Positions 1 to 6,522 of a stretch of DNA of 7,700 bases are shown piece after piece. Numbering within the stretch: position 1 is the first letter of the stretch; each line of letters opens with the position of its first letter. The notes under the pieces were generated by a model. It searched no databases and was not told the origin of the DNA. It was given only the letters and a program-made list of their open reading frames with translations. The stretch is from Thiohalospira sp051745535 (GTDB taxonomy: Bacteria > Pseudomonadota > Gammaproteobacteria > Thiohalospirales > Thiohalospiraceae). Where the stretch lies: contig JBNJED010000073.1 in NCBI GenBank assembly GCA_051745535.1, forward strand, positions 1 to 7,700, given 5' to 3'. Both the position numbers and the translations under genes were made by a program.

Positions 1-185
1 CGCAGGGCCGGCCCGTAGCCGGCCTCCCCGTCGGCCTGCAGCCAGGCCACGGCGGTCTCGGGATCCGGCTCCACGCCGCGCCCCTCGAGCATGCGCAGCG
101 CCAGCAGCCGCCGCGCCCGGGGCACGCCCGCCTCGGCATCGGCCCGGATGGTGGCCAGCCGGCGGTCGGCATCGAGTTCGGCCAT
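1..185 (-). CDS. Sel1-like repeat protein (N-terminal 61 residues, truncated by window edge)
   Basis: The minus-strand frame opens with ATG at 185-183, preceded by an AGGAGG ribosome binding site about 7 bases upstream, and stays open to the window edge, so the C-terminus lies outside. Residues 16-61 fit the Sel1/TPR-like repeat pattern: an Ala-rich helix with 'AEAG' at about 17-20, 'LEGRGVEPD' at 33-41, then 'ETAVAWL' and 'GEAGYGPAL'. The G-x-GV-x-x-D turn followed by A-x-x-W-x is the family signature. Such repeats form alpha-solenoids that bind other proteins; the partner cannot be told from this fragment. No signal peptide is seen at the N-terminus, so a cytoplasmic location is likely. It is transcribed divergently from rlmM across a 95-base gap. 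Confidence is good for the repeat type, low for any specific role. Confidence 0.75.
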   Translation of the reverse strand, partial: MAELDADRRLATIRADAEAGVPRARRLLALRMLEGRGVEPDPETAVAWLQADGEAGYGPAL

Positions 186-280
186 GGCAACCTCCTGCTT
201 CCCGTCGTTGGCGACCCCGGCCCCGAAGCCTGCCCGGGGCAGCGGATGCGACGGCGGCCCGGATCGCGGAGAATGGACCC

Positions 281-1333
281 ATGATACCCGACCGCCTGCT
301 GTTGCTCTGCCGCCCCGGCTTCGAGGGGGACACCGCCGCCGAGATCCAGGCGGCCGCCGGGGAGGCGGGGTTCCCCGGCTACTGCCGCGCCCCCGCCGAC
401 ACCGGCCGGGTGGCCCTCTTCGCCGGCGCTGGCGACATCACCGAGTTCACCGACGGCTGGCGGCTGGCCGATGCCCTCTTCCCCCGCCAGGCCTTCCTCA
501 CGACCGACCCCGTCCCCCTGCCCGACCGGGACCGGGTAGCGACCATCCTGACGGCCCTGGGCGACCAGCCGGTGGGCGACCTGGTCACCGAGACCCCCGA
601 TTCGGAGGCCGGCCGCGCCTGGGCCCGGCTGGCCCGCGCCCTGGATGGCCCGCTACGCCGGGGGCTCGCCGAGGCCGGGCTGTGGCAACCGGACAGCGGG
701 GCGCCGCGCCTCCACGTTCTGCTGGACGACGACGGCGCCCATGTCGGCCTCGCCCCGGCCGGTCTCGACGACCCGCGACCCGGCGGCATCCCGCGGCTCA
801 AGCGGCCGAAGTCGGCGCCCAGCCGCTCCTTCCTGAAGCTGGAGGAGGCGTGGCAGACCTTCCTGGACCCCGAGGAGCGTGACAGCGCCCTGCAGTCGGG
901 CATGCGGGCGGTGGACCTCGGGGCGGCCCCGGGCGGCTGGAGCTGGCTGCTGCAGCGGCGCGGCCTGGAGGTCATGGCGGTGGACAACGGCCCCCTCAAG
1001 GGGGAGGTGGCCACGGCGGAGGGGGTCACCCACATCCGCGCCGACGGCTTTACCTGGCGACCGCGCCGGCCGGTGGACTGGCTGGTCTGCGACATGGTGG
1101 AGCGGCCCCAGCGGGTGGCCGCCCTGGCGGCGGACTGGTACGCCGCCAGCCGCTGCCGCTACGCCGTCTTCAATCTCAAGCTGCCCATGCGCCAGCGCTT
1201 CGCCACGGTGCGGGAGTGTCTGGGGATCATCCGCGACCACCTGGGCGGCACCCCGGCCCGGGTGGCCGCCCGCCACCTCTACCACGACCGCGACGAGGTC
1301 ACCGCCTTCATCGGCCCGCCGCCATCCGGCTGA
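281..1333 (+). CDS. rlmM: 23S rRNA (cytidine-2498 2'-O)-methyltransferase RlmM
   Basis: RlmM transfers a methyl group from S-adenosylmethionine to the ribose 2'-OH of C2498 in 23S rRNA (E. coli numbering), in the cytoplasm. The 350-residue product is close to the 366-residue E. coli enzyme. It starts 'LLLLCRPGFEGDTAAEI' as the family does, then has an RNA-binding THUMP-like region (about 1-160). The Rossmann methyltransferase domain follows: 'GIPRLK' 169-174, 'APSRSFLKLEEA' 179-190, SAM-binding 'VDLGAAPGGW' 211-220, 'VDNGP', 'DMVE' 271-274, 'NLKLPM' 298-303 and 'RHLYHDRDEVT' near the end. The K-D-K-E catalytic tetrad of 2'-O-methyltransferases maps to K186, D271, K300 and E339. The start is ATG with a GGAGA site 8 bases upstream. 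Nothing appears damaged. It ends 15 bases from the stop of convergent pepN, with no hairpin terminator in between. Confidence 0.97.
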   Translation: MIPDRLLLLCRPGFEGDTAAEIQAAAGEAGFPGYCRAPADTGRVALFAGAGDITEFTDGWRLADALFPRQAFLTTDPVPLPDRDRVATILTALGDQPVGDLVTETPDSEAGRAWARLARALDGPLRRGLAEAGLWQPDSGAPRLHVLLDDDGAHVGLAPAGLDDPRPGGIPRLKRPKSAPSRSFLKLEEAWQTFLDPEERDSALQSGMRAVDLGAAPGGWSWLLQRRGLEVMAVDNGPLKGEVATAEGVTHIRADGFTWRPRRPVDWLVCDMVERPQRVAALAADWYAASRCRYAVFNLKLPMRQRFATVRECLGIIRDHLGGTPARVAARHLYHDRDEVTAFIGPPPSG

Positions 1334-1348
1334 GGGCCGGGGACTTCC

Positions 1349-4009
1349 TCAGCCCTCCGCGTCTCCCAGGGCGCGGTCGACCATCTCCCCCACATCCGGG
1401 GAACTCGCCCGGCTGCGCAGCCGCTCCAGTTCGGCGTGCATGGCGGCCTCCCGCTCGGGGACGAAACGCCGCCACCGGGTCAGCGGCTTCACCAGCCGGG
1501 CCGCGATCTGCGGGTTGCGGCCGTCGAGCTCCAGGACCACGTCCGCCAGCAGCCGGTAGCCGGCGCCGTCCGGCCGGTGGAACTGGACCGGGTTGCGCAT
1601 GGCGAAGGCGCCGATGACGGCGCGCACCTTGTTGGGGTTGGTAAGGCTGAAGGCCGGGTGGTCCATGAGCGCCTGCACCCGCTCCACGCCCCCCGCCAGG
1701 GGCGAGGCGGCCTGGATGGCCAGCCACTTGTCCACCACCAGCGGGTCGTCCTGCCAGCGCTCGTAGAAGGCCTCCAGGGCCTCCTGGCGCTCGGGGATAT
1801 CGCAGGCAGCCAGCGCCCGCAGGGCGGCGAGCTGGTCGGTCATGTTGTCCGCCCCGCGGAACTGCTCCATGCAGGCCTCGCGGGCCGCCTCGTCCGGGTC
1901 GACCATGAGGTAGCCCAGGGCGGTGTTGGCCAGCGCCCGCCGGCCCACCGCCTCCGGCTCGAAGCGGTAGGGGCCGGCATCCCGGAACTGCTCCCGGACC
2001 GCCCACCAGCCCTCCCGCAGCTCGTGGGAGAGCCCCCGGCGGGCCGCCTCGCGGGCGGCGTGGAGGGCATCGGGGTCGATGGTCTCCATGTACTCCGCCA
2101 GCTGGCCCTCGTCGGGCAGGGTCAGCGCCCGGGCCGTGAGGGCGGCGTCGGCCACCGGCGCCTCCAGGAGGCGGGTAAAGGCGTGGTGGAGCGGCGCGGG
2201 GAGTTCCGCCTCCCCGCCGCCGCCCACGGCCTCCGCCTGGGCCAGGAGGTGGGTGCGCGCCAGGCGCTGGCCCGCCTCCCAGCGGTTGAAGAGGTCGCTG
2301 TCGCTGGCCGCCAGGTGGGCCAGGTCGGCATCGCTGTAGGGGTAGTCCACCTCCACCGGGGCGGAGAAGCCGCGTAGCAGGGAGGGCACCGGCTCCTCGG
2401 CCAGCCCGGTGAAGCGGAAGCGCTCCTCCTCGTAGCGCAGCAGCAGTACCCGGGAGCCGTGGACGGCCGCCTCCTCCCCGTCCAGCTGCATGGGCAGGTC
2501 CTGCCCGTCGGCGCCCACCAGCCCCACGGCCAGCGGGATGGGCACCGGCTCCTTGTGGGGCTGGCCCGGGGTCGCCGGGGTGGTCTGGCGCACACAGAGA
2601 TCGTAGGTGCCGGCCTCGGCGTCGAAGCTGCTGCGCACCTCCAGCTGCGGCGTGCCGGCCTGGGTGTACCAGCGCCGGAACTGGCCCAGGTCGCGGTCGT
2701 TGGCCTCCTCCAGGGCGGCCAGGAAGTCCTCCACGGTCACCGCCCGGCCGTCGAAGCGCTGGAAGTAGCGGTCGCAGCCGGCGCGGAAGCCCTCGGGGCC
2801 CAGGGCGTTGTGGAGCATGCGCACCACCTCCGCCCCCTTCTCGTAGACCGTGGGGGTGTAGAAGTTGTTGATCTCCACGTACTCCGCCGGCCGCACCGGG
2901 TGGGCGGTGGGGCCGGCATCCTCGGGGAACTGGGCCCCGCGCAGCCGGTCGACGCTGTCGATGCGCGCCACCGCCTCGGAGCCCATGGCCGCGGAGAACT
3001 GCTGCTCGCGGAAGACGGTGAGCCCCTCCTTGAGGGAGAGCTGGAACCAGTCGCGGCAGGTGATGCGGTTGCCGGTCCAATTGTGGAAGTACTCGTGGCC
3101 CACCACCGCCTGGATGTTGGCGTAGTCGGCATCGGTGGCCGTATCCGGCCGGGCCAGGACGAACTGGGAATTGAAGAGGTTCAGCCCCTTGTTCTCCATG
3201 GCCCCCATGTTGAAGTCGTCCACCGCCACCACCTGGTAGAGGTCCAGGTCGTACTCCCGGCCGTAGGCCTCCTCGTCCCAGCGCATGGCCTGCTTGAGGC
3301 TGGCCAGGGCGTGGTCGCCGCGGTCGGCGTTGTGGGCCTCGGTGTAGAGGTGGAGCTCCACCTCGCGGCCGGAGGCGGTGGTGAAGCGGTCGCTACAGCA
3401 GGTCAGATCCCCGGCCACCAGGGCGAAGAGGTAACTGGGCTTGGGGAAGGGGTCCTCCCAGCGGACCCAGTGGCGCCCGCCCTCCGCCTCGCCGGCGGCG
3501 ACCCGGTTGCCGTTGGCCAGCAGCACCGGGTAGCGCTGGGCATCGGCCTCCAGGGTGACGGTGTAGCGCGCCAGGACATCGGGGCGGTCGGGGAAGTAGG
3601 TGATCCGGCGAAAGCCCTCCGGCTCGCACTGGGTGCAGAGCTTGCCGCCGGAGGTGTAGAGCCCCTCCAGGGCGGTATTGGCATCCGGCCGCGTGGCGGT
3701 CTCCACGGTGACCGTGAAGGGGGCATCCGGGACCTCCGGGAGGACCAGGCGATCGGCATCCACGCTGTAGGCGGCCCGGGTGAGGGCCTCGCCATCCACC
3801 GCCAGGGCGAGCAGCTCCAGCTCGTGGCCGTGGAGGACCAGCGGCGCCCCCGGCTCACCGGCCTCGGGATTGGGCCGCAGGGCCATCTCGGTCCGGACCC
3901 GGGTGCGGCCGGGATCCAGCTGGAAGTGGAGATCCACGGTGTCCACCAGGTAGGCCGGTGGATGGTAGTCGGTCAGTCGGACCGGGGCGTGGGGGCTGCC
4001 TTCGCGCAT
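1349..4009 (-). CDS. pepN: Aminopeptidase N (M1 family zinc metallopeptidase)
   Basis: Cytoplasmic zinc aminopeptidase that removes N-terminal residues from peptides in the late steps of protein turnover. The product is 886 residues (E. coli PepN is 870) and colinear with it. The N-terminal beta domain carries the PepN-typical 'ANTALEGLY' and 'LCTQCEPEGFR'. The substrate-anchoring GAMEN motif is at 269-273, and the zinc site HEYFH at 305-309 has its third ligand E328. The transition-state tyrosine is Y389 in 'VYEKGAEV'. The C-terminal helical part continues to 'DRALGDAEG'. All catalytic residues are present. The frame extends 10 codons further upstream to a GTG at 4039, but ATG 4009 has a GGAG site 7 bases upstream, whereas the GTG has no clear site and lies beyond the family's usual N-terminus; I therefore chose 4009. 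It is monocistronic between a terminator (4075-4110) and rlmM. Confidence 0.97.
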   Translation of the reverse strand: MREGSPHAPVRLTDYHPPAYLVDTVDLHFQLDPGRTRVRTEMALRPNPEAGEPGAPLVLHGHELELLALAVDGEALTRAAYSVDADRLVLPEVPDAPFTVTVETATRPDANTALEGLYTSGGKLCTQCEPEGFRRITYFPDRPDVLARYTVTLEADAQRYPVLLANGNRVAAGEAEGGRHWVRWEDPFPKPSYLFALVAGDLTCCSDRFTTASGREVELHLYTEAHNADRGDHALASLKQAMRWDEEAYGREYDLDLYQVVAVDDFNMGAMENKGLNLFNSQFVLARPDTATDADYANIQAVVGHEYFHNWTGNRITCRDWFQLSLKEGLTVFREQQFSAAMGSEAVARIDSVDRLRGAQFPEDAGPTAHPVRPAEYVEINNFYTPTVYEKGAEVVRMLHNALGPEGFRAGCDRYFQRFDGRAVTVEDFLAALEEANDRDLGQFRRWYTQAGTPQLEVRSSFDAEAGTYDLCVRQTTPATPGQPHKEPVPIPLAVGLVGADGQDLPMQLDGEEAAVHGSRVLLLRYEEERFRFTGLAEEPVPSLLRGFSAPVEVDYPYSDADLAHLAASDSDLFNRWEAGQRLARTHLLAQAEAVGGGGEAELPAPLHHAFTRLLEAPVADAALTARALTLPDEGQLAEYMETIDPDALHAAREAARRGLSHELREGWWAVREQFRDAGPYRFEPEAVGRRALANTALGYLMVDPDEAAREACMEQFRGADNMTDQLAALRALAACDIPERQEALEAFYERWQDDPLVVDKWLAIQAASPLAGGVERVQALMDHPAFSLTNPNKVRAVIGAFAMRNPVQFHRPDGAGYRLLADVVLELDGRNPQIAARLVKPLTRWRRFVPEREAAMHAELERLRSRASSPDVGEMVDRALGDAEG

Positions 4010-4074
4010 GGTCGGGCTCCGGATACGTTCGGGGTCCACGCGGGACCCGGACGCGCAACCTTAGCAGGGGGCGT

Positions 4075-4110
4075 AACACAGACAAAGCCCCGACCGTGGG
4101 CGGCCGGGGC
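4075..4110 (-). terminator. Rho-independent terminator of the small-protein operon
   Basis: On the minus strand a GC-rich hairpin has arms at 4110-4102 and 4095-4087: nine positions with one A/C mismatch and a six-base loop. It is followed at once by TTTGTCTGTGTT (4086-4075). It lies 33 bases beyond the stop of the small gene at 4143-4349 and before the pepN start, so it should stop the upstream minus-strand transcript. The U tract is imperfect, so termination may be partial. Confidence 0.65.
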
Positions 4111-4142
4111 CGGAGACTCACTTCCGGGAGCGCGGCGCCCGT

Positions 4143-4349
4143 CTACTCGTTGGGGCCGACGTGCTCGAAGTGCTCGGCGTCCAGCTCGTCGGGGAGCTTC
4201 ACCCCGGCGGCCTCCAGGGCCTCCGCGAGTTCCCGGGCGGTTTCACCGAGCTTTTCGGCATCCTCGCGCAGCCCCGTGAGCAGGTGCTGCGCCTTCTCGG
4301 GCGCGATGGAGACCTTCAGGGTCTCCTTGTCCTCGTGGATCACGCGCAT
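4143..4349 (-). CDS. Small acidic helical protein, function unknown (68 aa)
   Basis: I do not recognise a named family. The start ATG at 4349 has GGAGG 6 bases upstream, which is strong evidence that the frame is translated. The product begins 'MRVIHEDKETLKVSIAPEKA' (a possible short beta hairpin), then has a long, charged, probably amphipathic helix (about 16-49), then an acidic tail ending 'HFEHVGPNE'. There are no cysteines, signal peptide or membrane segment, so it is probably a soluble cytoplasmic protein. It starts 26 bases after the stop of the upstream small gene (4376-4603) and is followed by a hairpin terminator, so the two are very likely co-transcribed. The first 48 residues of the pair can be aligned without gaps, with 8 identities plus many conservative matches, suggesting remote paralogy. 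Confidence 0.75.
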   Translation of the reverse strand: MRVIHEDKETLKVSIAPEKAQHLLTGLREDAEKLGETARELAEALEAAGVKLPDELDAEHFEHVGPNE

Positions 4350-4375
4350 GTCATTCCTCCTCGGATCTCGGTGGC

Positions 4376-4603
4376 TCAGGTCTCGGTGGACGGCGGCGGC
4401 GCGGCGTCGGGGCCCCAGGCGTTAGGGGGCTGACGGAAGTCGTTGCTGGCGTTGTAGCGCGCCTCCCGGAGCAGGCTGGAGAGTTCCAGGACCGGGGAGC
4501 GCATCTCCGCCGCGTTGGCATGGATCTCGTCGGCGAGCTTGTTGCCGGCGCCGACCTCCAGCTCCAGGAGGATGTGGCCGTCCTCCGTGCGTTCCACCTT
4601 CAT
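4376..4603 (-). CDS. Small protein, function unknown (75 aa)
   Basis: The frame is open further upstream, but ATG 4603 has a GAGGAG site a few bases before it and gives a compact protein like its neighbour, so the longer reading is rejected. The product begins 'MKVERTEDGHILLELEVGAG', a likely beta hairpin, then has a helical stretch with 'LADEIHANAAEM' and 'LELSSLLREARY'. It ends in a Pro-rich, probably disordered tail (about 58-75). No cysteines, signal peptide or membrane helix are visible. It is the first gene of a two-gene unit with 4143-4349, which it resembles weakly over residues 1-48. The region upstream has a candidate heat-shock-type promoter. The hemerythrin gene lies 115 bases upstream on the same strand. 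I cannot assign a function. Confidence 0.75.
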   Translation of the reverse strand: MKVERTEDGHILLELEVGAGNKLADEIHANAAEMRSPVLELSSLLREARYNASNDFRQPPNAWGPDAAPPPSTET

Positions 4604-4652
4604 ATCGCTCCTCCTCTTCCGGTTTGGCGGGCTGCGCCCTTTCCCGACCTCG

Positions 4653-4689
4653 GACGTCGGGATTCCGGGCGCCCTCTTCAAGGGTGGCA
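4653..4689 (-). promoter_or_regulatory. Candidate sigma-32-like promoter for the small-protein pair
   Basis: Reading the minus strand, TGCCACCCTTGAA (4689-4677) matches the classical E. coli sigma-32 -35 pattern TCTCNCCCTTGAA at 10 of 12 defined positions. After a 15-base spacer, CCCGACGTC (4661-4653) matches the -10 pattern CCCCATNTA at 5 of 8 defined positions. It lies 50 bases upstream of the ATG at 4603. The -35 match is good and the -10 match is mediocre; in GC-rich DNA this could be chance. Confidence 0.3.
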
Positions 4690-4718
4690 CAAGGTCGAGC
4701 GAATACAAGCCGGACGGT

Positions 4719-5252
4719 TCAGGCCGGCGGCGCCAGCCCGCGCCGGGCGGCCATGGCCGCACCCGCGGCGCGCAGATCGTCGCCCGTGAGGGCCGCGCGG
4801 AGGCGGGGGGCGACCGCTTCATCCTCCCGGACGACGTGGTCGCGGACCGCGGCGACATAGTCCGCCGGCTCCAGGCTGGCCCCGCCCCCCTCGGCGATGG
4901 CGGCCAGGGCCGGTTCCAGGGCCGCCCAGTTGCGATCCAGCGCCCGGTGGGCCGCCGCCAGGGCATCCAGCTCGGCGTGGAGGTCCCGGTCCTCGGGGCA
5001 GGCGGCCCGCAACCGCGGGAAGAGTTCCTCCTCCTCGTCGGCGTGGTGGTGCGGGGCCGCCTCGTTGAAGTAGCGCCGGACCCGGGCAGCGGCGGCCGCG
5101 GCCTGGGCGTCGACCCCGGTATGGCGCAGGTGATCGGTCAGCCGTTCCAGGGTGGCGACATTCTCCAGCATGCGCCGGTGACAGGCGGCCCAGAGGCCCA
5201 GCGGGTCCTCGGGGCCGGGGGCGGCGGGCCCCAGCAGGGAATCGGGATCCAT
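4719..5252 (-). CDS. Hemerythrin HHE cation-binding domain protein
   Basis: A four-helix-bundle protein expected to hold a non-heme di-iron site. Relatives bind or sense oxygen or nitric oxide, or help repair iron centres; which role applies here is not shown. The 177-residue product has the family's spaced ligands. H25 lies in 'WAACHRRMLENVATLERL'. An 'HHHADEEEELFPRL' block (68-81) carries H70 and E74. H102 lies in 'LAAAHRALDRNW', and H139 with E143 in 'DHVVREDEAVAPRL'. The H-x3-E-x2-LFP and late H-x3-E motifs are diagnostic. ATG 5252 has an AGGAGGT site about 5 bases upstream. There is no signal peptide. It lies 92 bases downstream of the DNR-type regulator on the same strand, and that spacing allows either read-through or its own promoter. 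No FNR box is present directly before it. A weak GCCGG/CCGGC hairpin overlaps its stop (4709-4728). Confidence 0.88.
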   Translation of the reverse strand: MDPDSLLGPAAPGPEDPLGLWAACHRRMLENVATLERLTDHLRHTGVDAQAAAAAARVRRYFNEAAPHHHADEEEELFPRLRAACPEDRDLHAELDALAAAHRALDRNWAALEPALAAIAEGGGASLEPADYVAAVRDHVVREDEAVAPRLRAALTGDDLRAAGAAMAARRGLAPPA

Positions 5253-5299
5253 GGCGACCTCCTGGTGGACGGGCTCCTCCCCCTCGTCTACGCCTGCTG

Positions 5300-5328
5300 A
5301 AGAAAAGACACAACCCGATGGCGTTGCG
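5300..5328 (-). terminator. Possible weak terminator after the Crp/Fnr gene
   Basis: On the minus strand CGCAAC (5328-5323) pairs with GTTGTG (5314-5309), including one G-U pair, around an eight-base loop, followed by TCTTTTCTT. It lies 16 bases after the regulator's stop. The stem is short, so it may only attenuate transcription into the hemerythrin gene. Confidence 0.35.
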
Positions 5329-5344
5329 GGAACGGCGAGGCGGC

Positions 5345-6028
5345 TCAGGGGCGGCGGCTGTCGCTGCCGGCTGCGCGGGCCGCCAGGGCATCGGCGTCGA
5401 TAATGTCCACGGTGTCCGCCGCCACCCGGACCAGCCCCTCGTCGCGCAGGCGCGCCAGGGTCCGCGAGAGGGTCTCGGGGGTGATGCCCAGCCGGGAGGC
5501 GATGACCTGTTTGGGCGCCGCCAGCCGCACCCGCCCCTCGCGGGCCTCCGCCAGGAGGTAGCCCACCAGGCGGTGGGTGGCGCTGTGGAAGGAGAGTTCG
5601 TCGATCTCCGCCACCAGGCCGTGGAGGCGGCGGGAGAGGGCCGCCAGCAGGCGCAGGGCCAGCTCCGGGGAGGCGGCCACCTCGCGCCGGAAGGCGGCAT
5701 TGTCGAAGGCGACGAGTTCGGTGGGGGCGGTGGCCTCGGCGGCCACGGGGTAGCGCTCCCCCTCCATGAACATCACCGCCTCGGCGAAGGTCTGGCCGGC
5801 CCGGATCACCTCCACCACCTTCTCGTCCCCGGCCTCGGAGAGGCGGGCGAGCTTCACCGCCCCCTCGCGGACGAGGTAGAAGGCCTCGGCTGGCGCCCCC
5901 TGTTCGAAGAGCCGCTCCCCGCTCTCCAGGTGGCGCCGGCGGGCGGCGATCGCCACCCGCCGGAGCTGGTCCTCGTCCAGGGGCTCCAGCAGCGGCTGGC
6001 CGCGCAGCAGCCCGGGATCAACCGCCAC
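5345..6028 (-). CDS. Crp/Fnr-family transcriptional regulator, DNR-like (nitrogen-oxide responsive)
   Basis: The 227-residue protein has a cyclic-nucleotide-binding-like sensor fold (about 12-120), a long dimerisation helix (about 120-148) and a C-terminal winged helix (about 150-215). The stretch 'TFAEAVMFMEGERYPVAAEA' (80-99) and 'FYLVREGAVKL' resemble Pseudomonas DNR, the heme-dependent nitric oxide sensor that activates denitrification genes, more than FNR or CRP. There are no cysteines, so it cannot hold an FNR-type Fe-S cluster. The recognition helix carries E185-T-L-S-R189, matching the E..SR residues by which FNR reads TTGA half sites. The start is GTG at 6028 behind a GGGAGGGG stretch, giving a DNR-like N-terminus ('LLEPL' at 13-17). 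A perfect FNR/DNR box sits 14 bases upstream, shared with the divergent operon. The family assignment is firm; heme and NO sensing are inferred. Confidence 0.9.
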   Translation of the reverse strand: MAVDPGLLRGQPLLEPLDEDQLRRVAIAARRRHLESGERLFEQGAPAEAFYLVREGAVKLARLSEAGDEKVVEVIRAGQTFAEAVMFMEGERYPVAAEATAPTELVAFDNAAFRREVAASPELALRLLAALSRRLHGLVAEIDELSFHSATHRLVGYLLAEAREGRVRLAAPKQVIASRLGITPETLSRTLARLRDEGLVRVAADTVDIIDADALAARAAGSDSRRP

Positions 6029-6042
6029 GCGCCCCTCCCGAC

Positions 6043-6056
6043 TTGATCCGGATCAA
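6043..6056. promoter_or_regulatory. FNR/DNR-type operator, perfect palindrome
   Basis: TTGATCCGGATCAA is a perfect match to the TTGAT-N4-ATCAA consensus recognised by FNR, ANR and DNR regulators. It lies in the 80-base gap between the divergent DNR-like gene and the membrane-protein operon. The regulator's recognition helix has the E..SR residues suited to this half site. The box centre is 59.5 bases before the ATG at 6109, and only 14 bases separate it from the regulator's GTG. Confidence 0.85.
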
Positions 6057-6078
6057 GGGCGCGGGGCGGGCCGGGGCC

Positions 6079-6091
6079 CAGAGTGGGTCGC
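6079..6091 (+). promoter_or_regulatory. Predicted class II promoter -10 and start site for the 6109 operon
   Basis: If the box at 6043-6056 works in the usual class II position (centred at -41.5), transcription would start at 6091 and the -10 hexamer would be 6079-6084, CAGAGT. That keeps the key A2 and T6 of TATAAT (3 of 6 matches). The leader would be 18 bases and just contain the AAGGAGG site (6094-6100). There is no recognisable -35, as expected for an activator-dependent promoter. Confidence 0.4.
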
Positions 6092-6108
6092 GCAAGGAGG
6101 GAATCACC

Positions 6109-6522
6109 ATGAATCGACGCAATCGCTGGTTCGTCCTGTCGGGACTCATCCACGGCCTGCTGGGCGGGCTCGTGGGGCTGCTCTGGCTGGCGGAGCCGGG
6201 CTTCATGGCCGGCAATGTGCCACGCCTCCACGGCCACGTCATGCTCCTGGGGTTCATCACGTTCCACATCTACGGCATCGGCCTCCACGTCCTGCCGCGC
6301 TTCGCCGGTCGCGCCCTCTACTCCGAGCGGGCGGCCGACGCCCAGTTCTGGCTGGCCCATCTGGGCCTGTGGGGCCTGCTGGCCGGCTGGCTCGGCGCCC
6401 CCGGCCTGGTCGCTACCGTCGGCGGGGCCCTGGCCTGGCTGGCCATGGCCCTGTTTGCCGCCAACATCCTGCTCACCGTGCTGCGCCGCCCCGGCGCGGC
6501 CGCCTCCGGAGTCCAGCCATGA
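6109..6522 (+). CDS. Four-helix membrane protein resembling part of NnrS
   Basis: A 137-residue integral membrane protein with predicted helices near 7-29, 43-63, 77-96 and 98-126, and a short C-terminal tail. The core 'RLHGHVMLLGF' (39-49) followed by 'IYGIGLHVLPRFAG' (54-67) resembles the 'H.H.M..GF....I.GF....P.WTG' signature of NnrS, a 12-helix heme-copper protein of nitric oxide metabolism, but this protein has only a third of that length. H15, H41, H43, H53, H60 and H84 lie in or near the helices and could bind heme or metal. ATG 6109 has a perfect AAGGAGG 8 bases upstream; an in-frame TTG at 6043 lies inside the FNR box and is rejected. It is first in an operon, and its TGA overlaps the next ATG. 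A paralogous module is fused to thioredoxin two genes downstream. The NnrS link rests on motifs only; it may be a separate family. Confidence 0.8.
   Translation: MNRRNRWFVLSGLIHGLLGGLVGLLWLAEPGFMAGNVPRLHGHVMLLGFITFHIYGIGLHVLPRFAGRALYSERAADAQFWLAHLGLWGLLAGWLGAPGLVATVGGALAWLAMALFAANILLTVLRRPGAAASGVQP

Noticed and set aside
220..240. GCCCCG/CGGGGC inverted repeat between the Sel1 gene and rlmM
   Set aside because: No T tract on either strand and it lies between divergent starts, so it is not a terminator; a regulator site is possible but unsupported.
379..1285. Long minus-strand frames opposite rlmM
   Set aside because: They are composition artefacts: rlmM matches its family throughout and the opposite frames show no domain and no convincing ribosome site.
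1308..3080. A 590-codon minus-strand frame overlapping pepN
   Set aside because: It is a different frame of the same strand as pepN, Gly/Pro/Arg/Ala rich with no recognisable motif; pepN is intact, so it is not a frameshift remnant.
4010..4039. GTG start giving pepN ten extra residues
   Set aside because: No clear ribosome site before it, while ATG 4009 has GGAG at a 7-base spacing.
2459..4279. A 606-codon open frame on the plus strand across pepN
   Set aside because: It is antisense to a clearly real pepN, low in complexity (Gly, Val, Ala, Leu, His rich) with no domain, and typical of spurious frames in very GC-rich DNA.
4684..4702. TGGCAC on the plus strand as a sigma-54 promoter
   Set aside because: No TTGC follows at the required spacing and no plus-strand gene starts downstream.
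4376..4966. A 196-codon reading extending the 75-residue small protein upstream into the hemerythrin gene
   Set aside because: The upstream part is Arg/Pro/Ser-rich shadow sequence over the hemerythrin gene; the internal ATG at 4603 has the strong ribosome site.
6012..6021. A second TTGAT half site inside the start of the regulator gene
   Set aside because: It lacks the matching ATCAA half at N4 and is coding sequence; probably chance.
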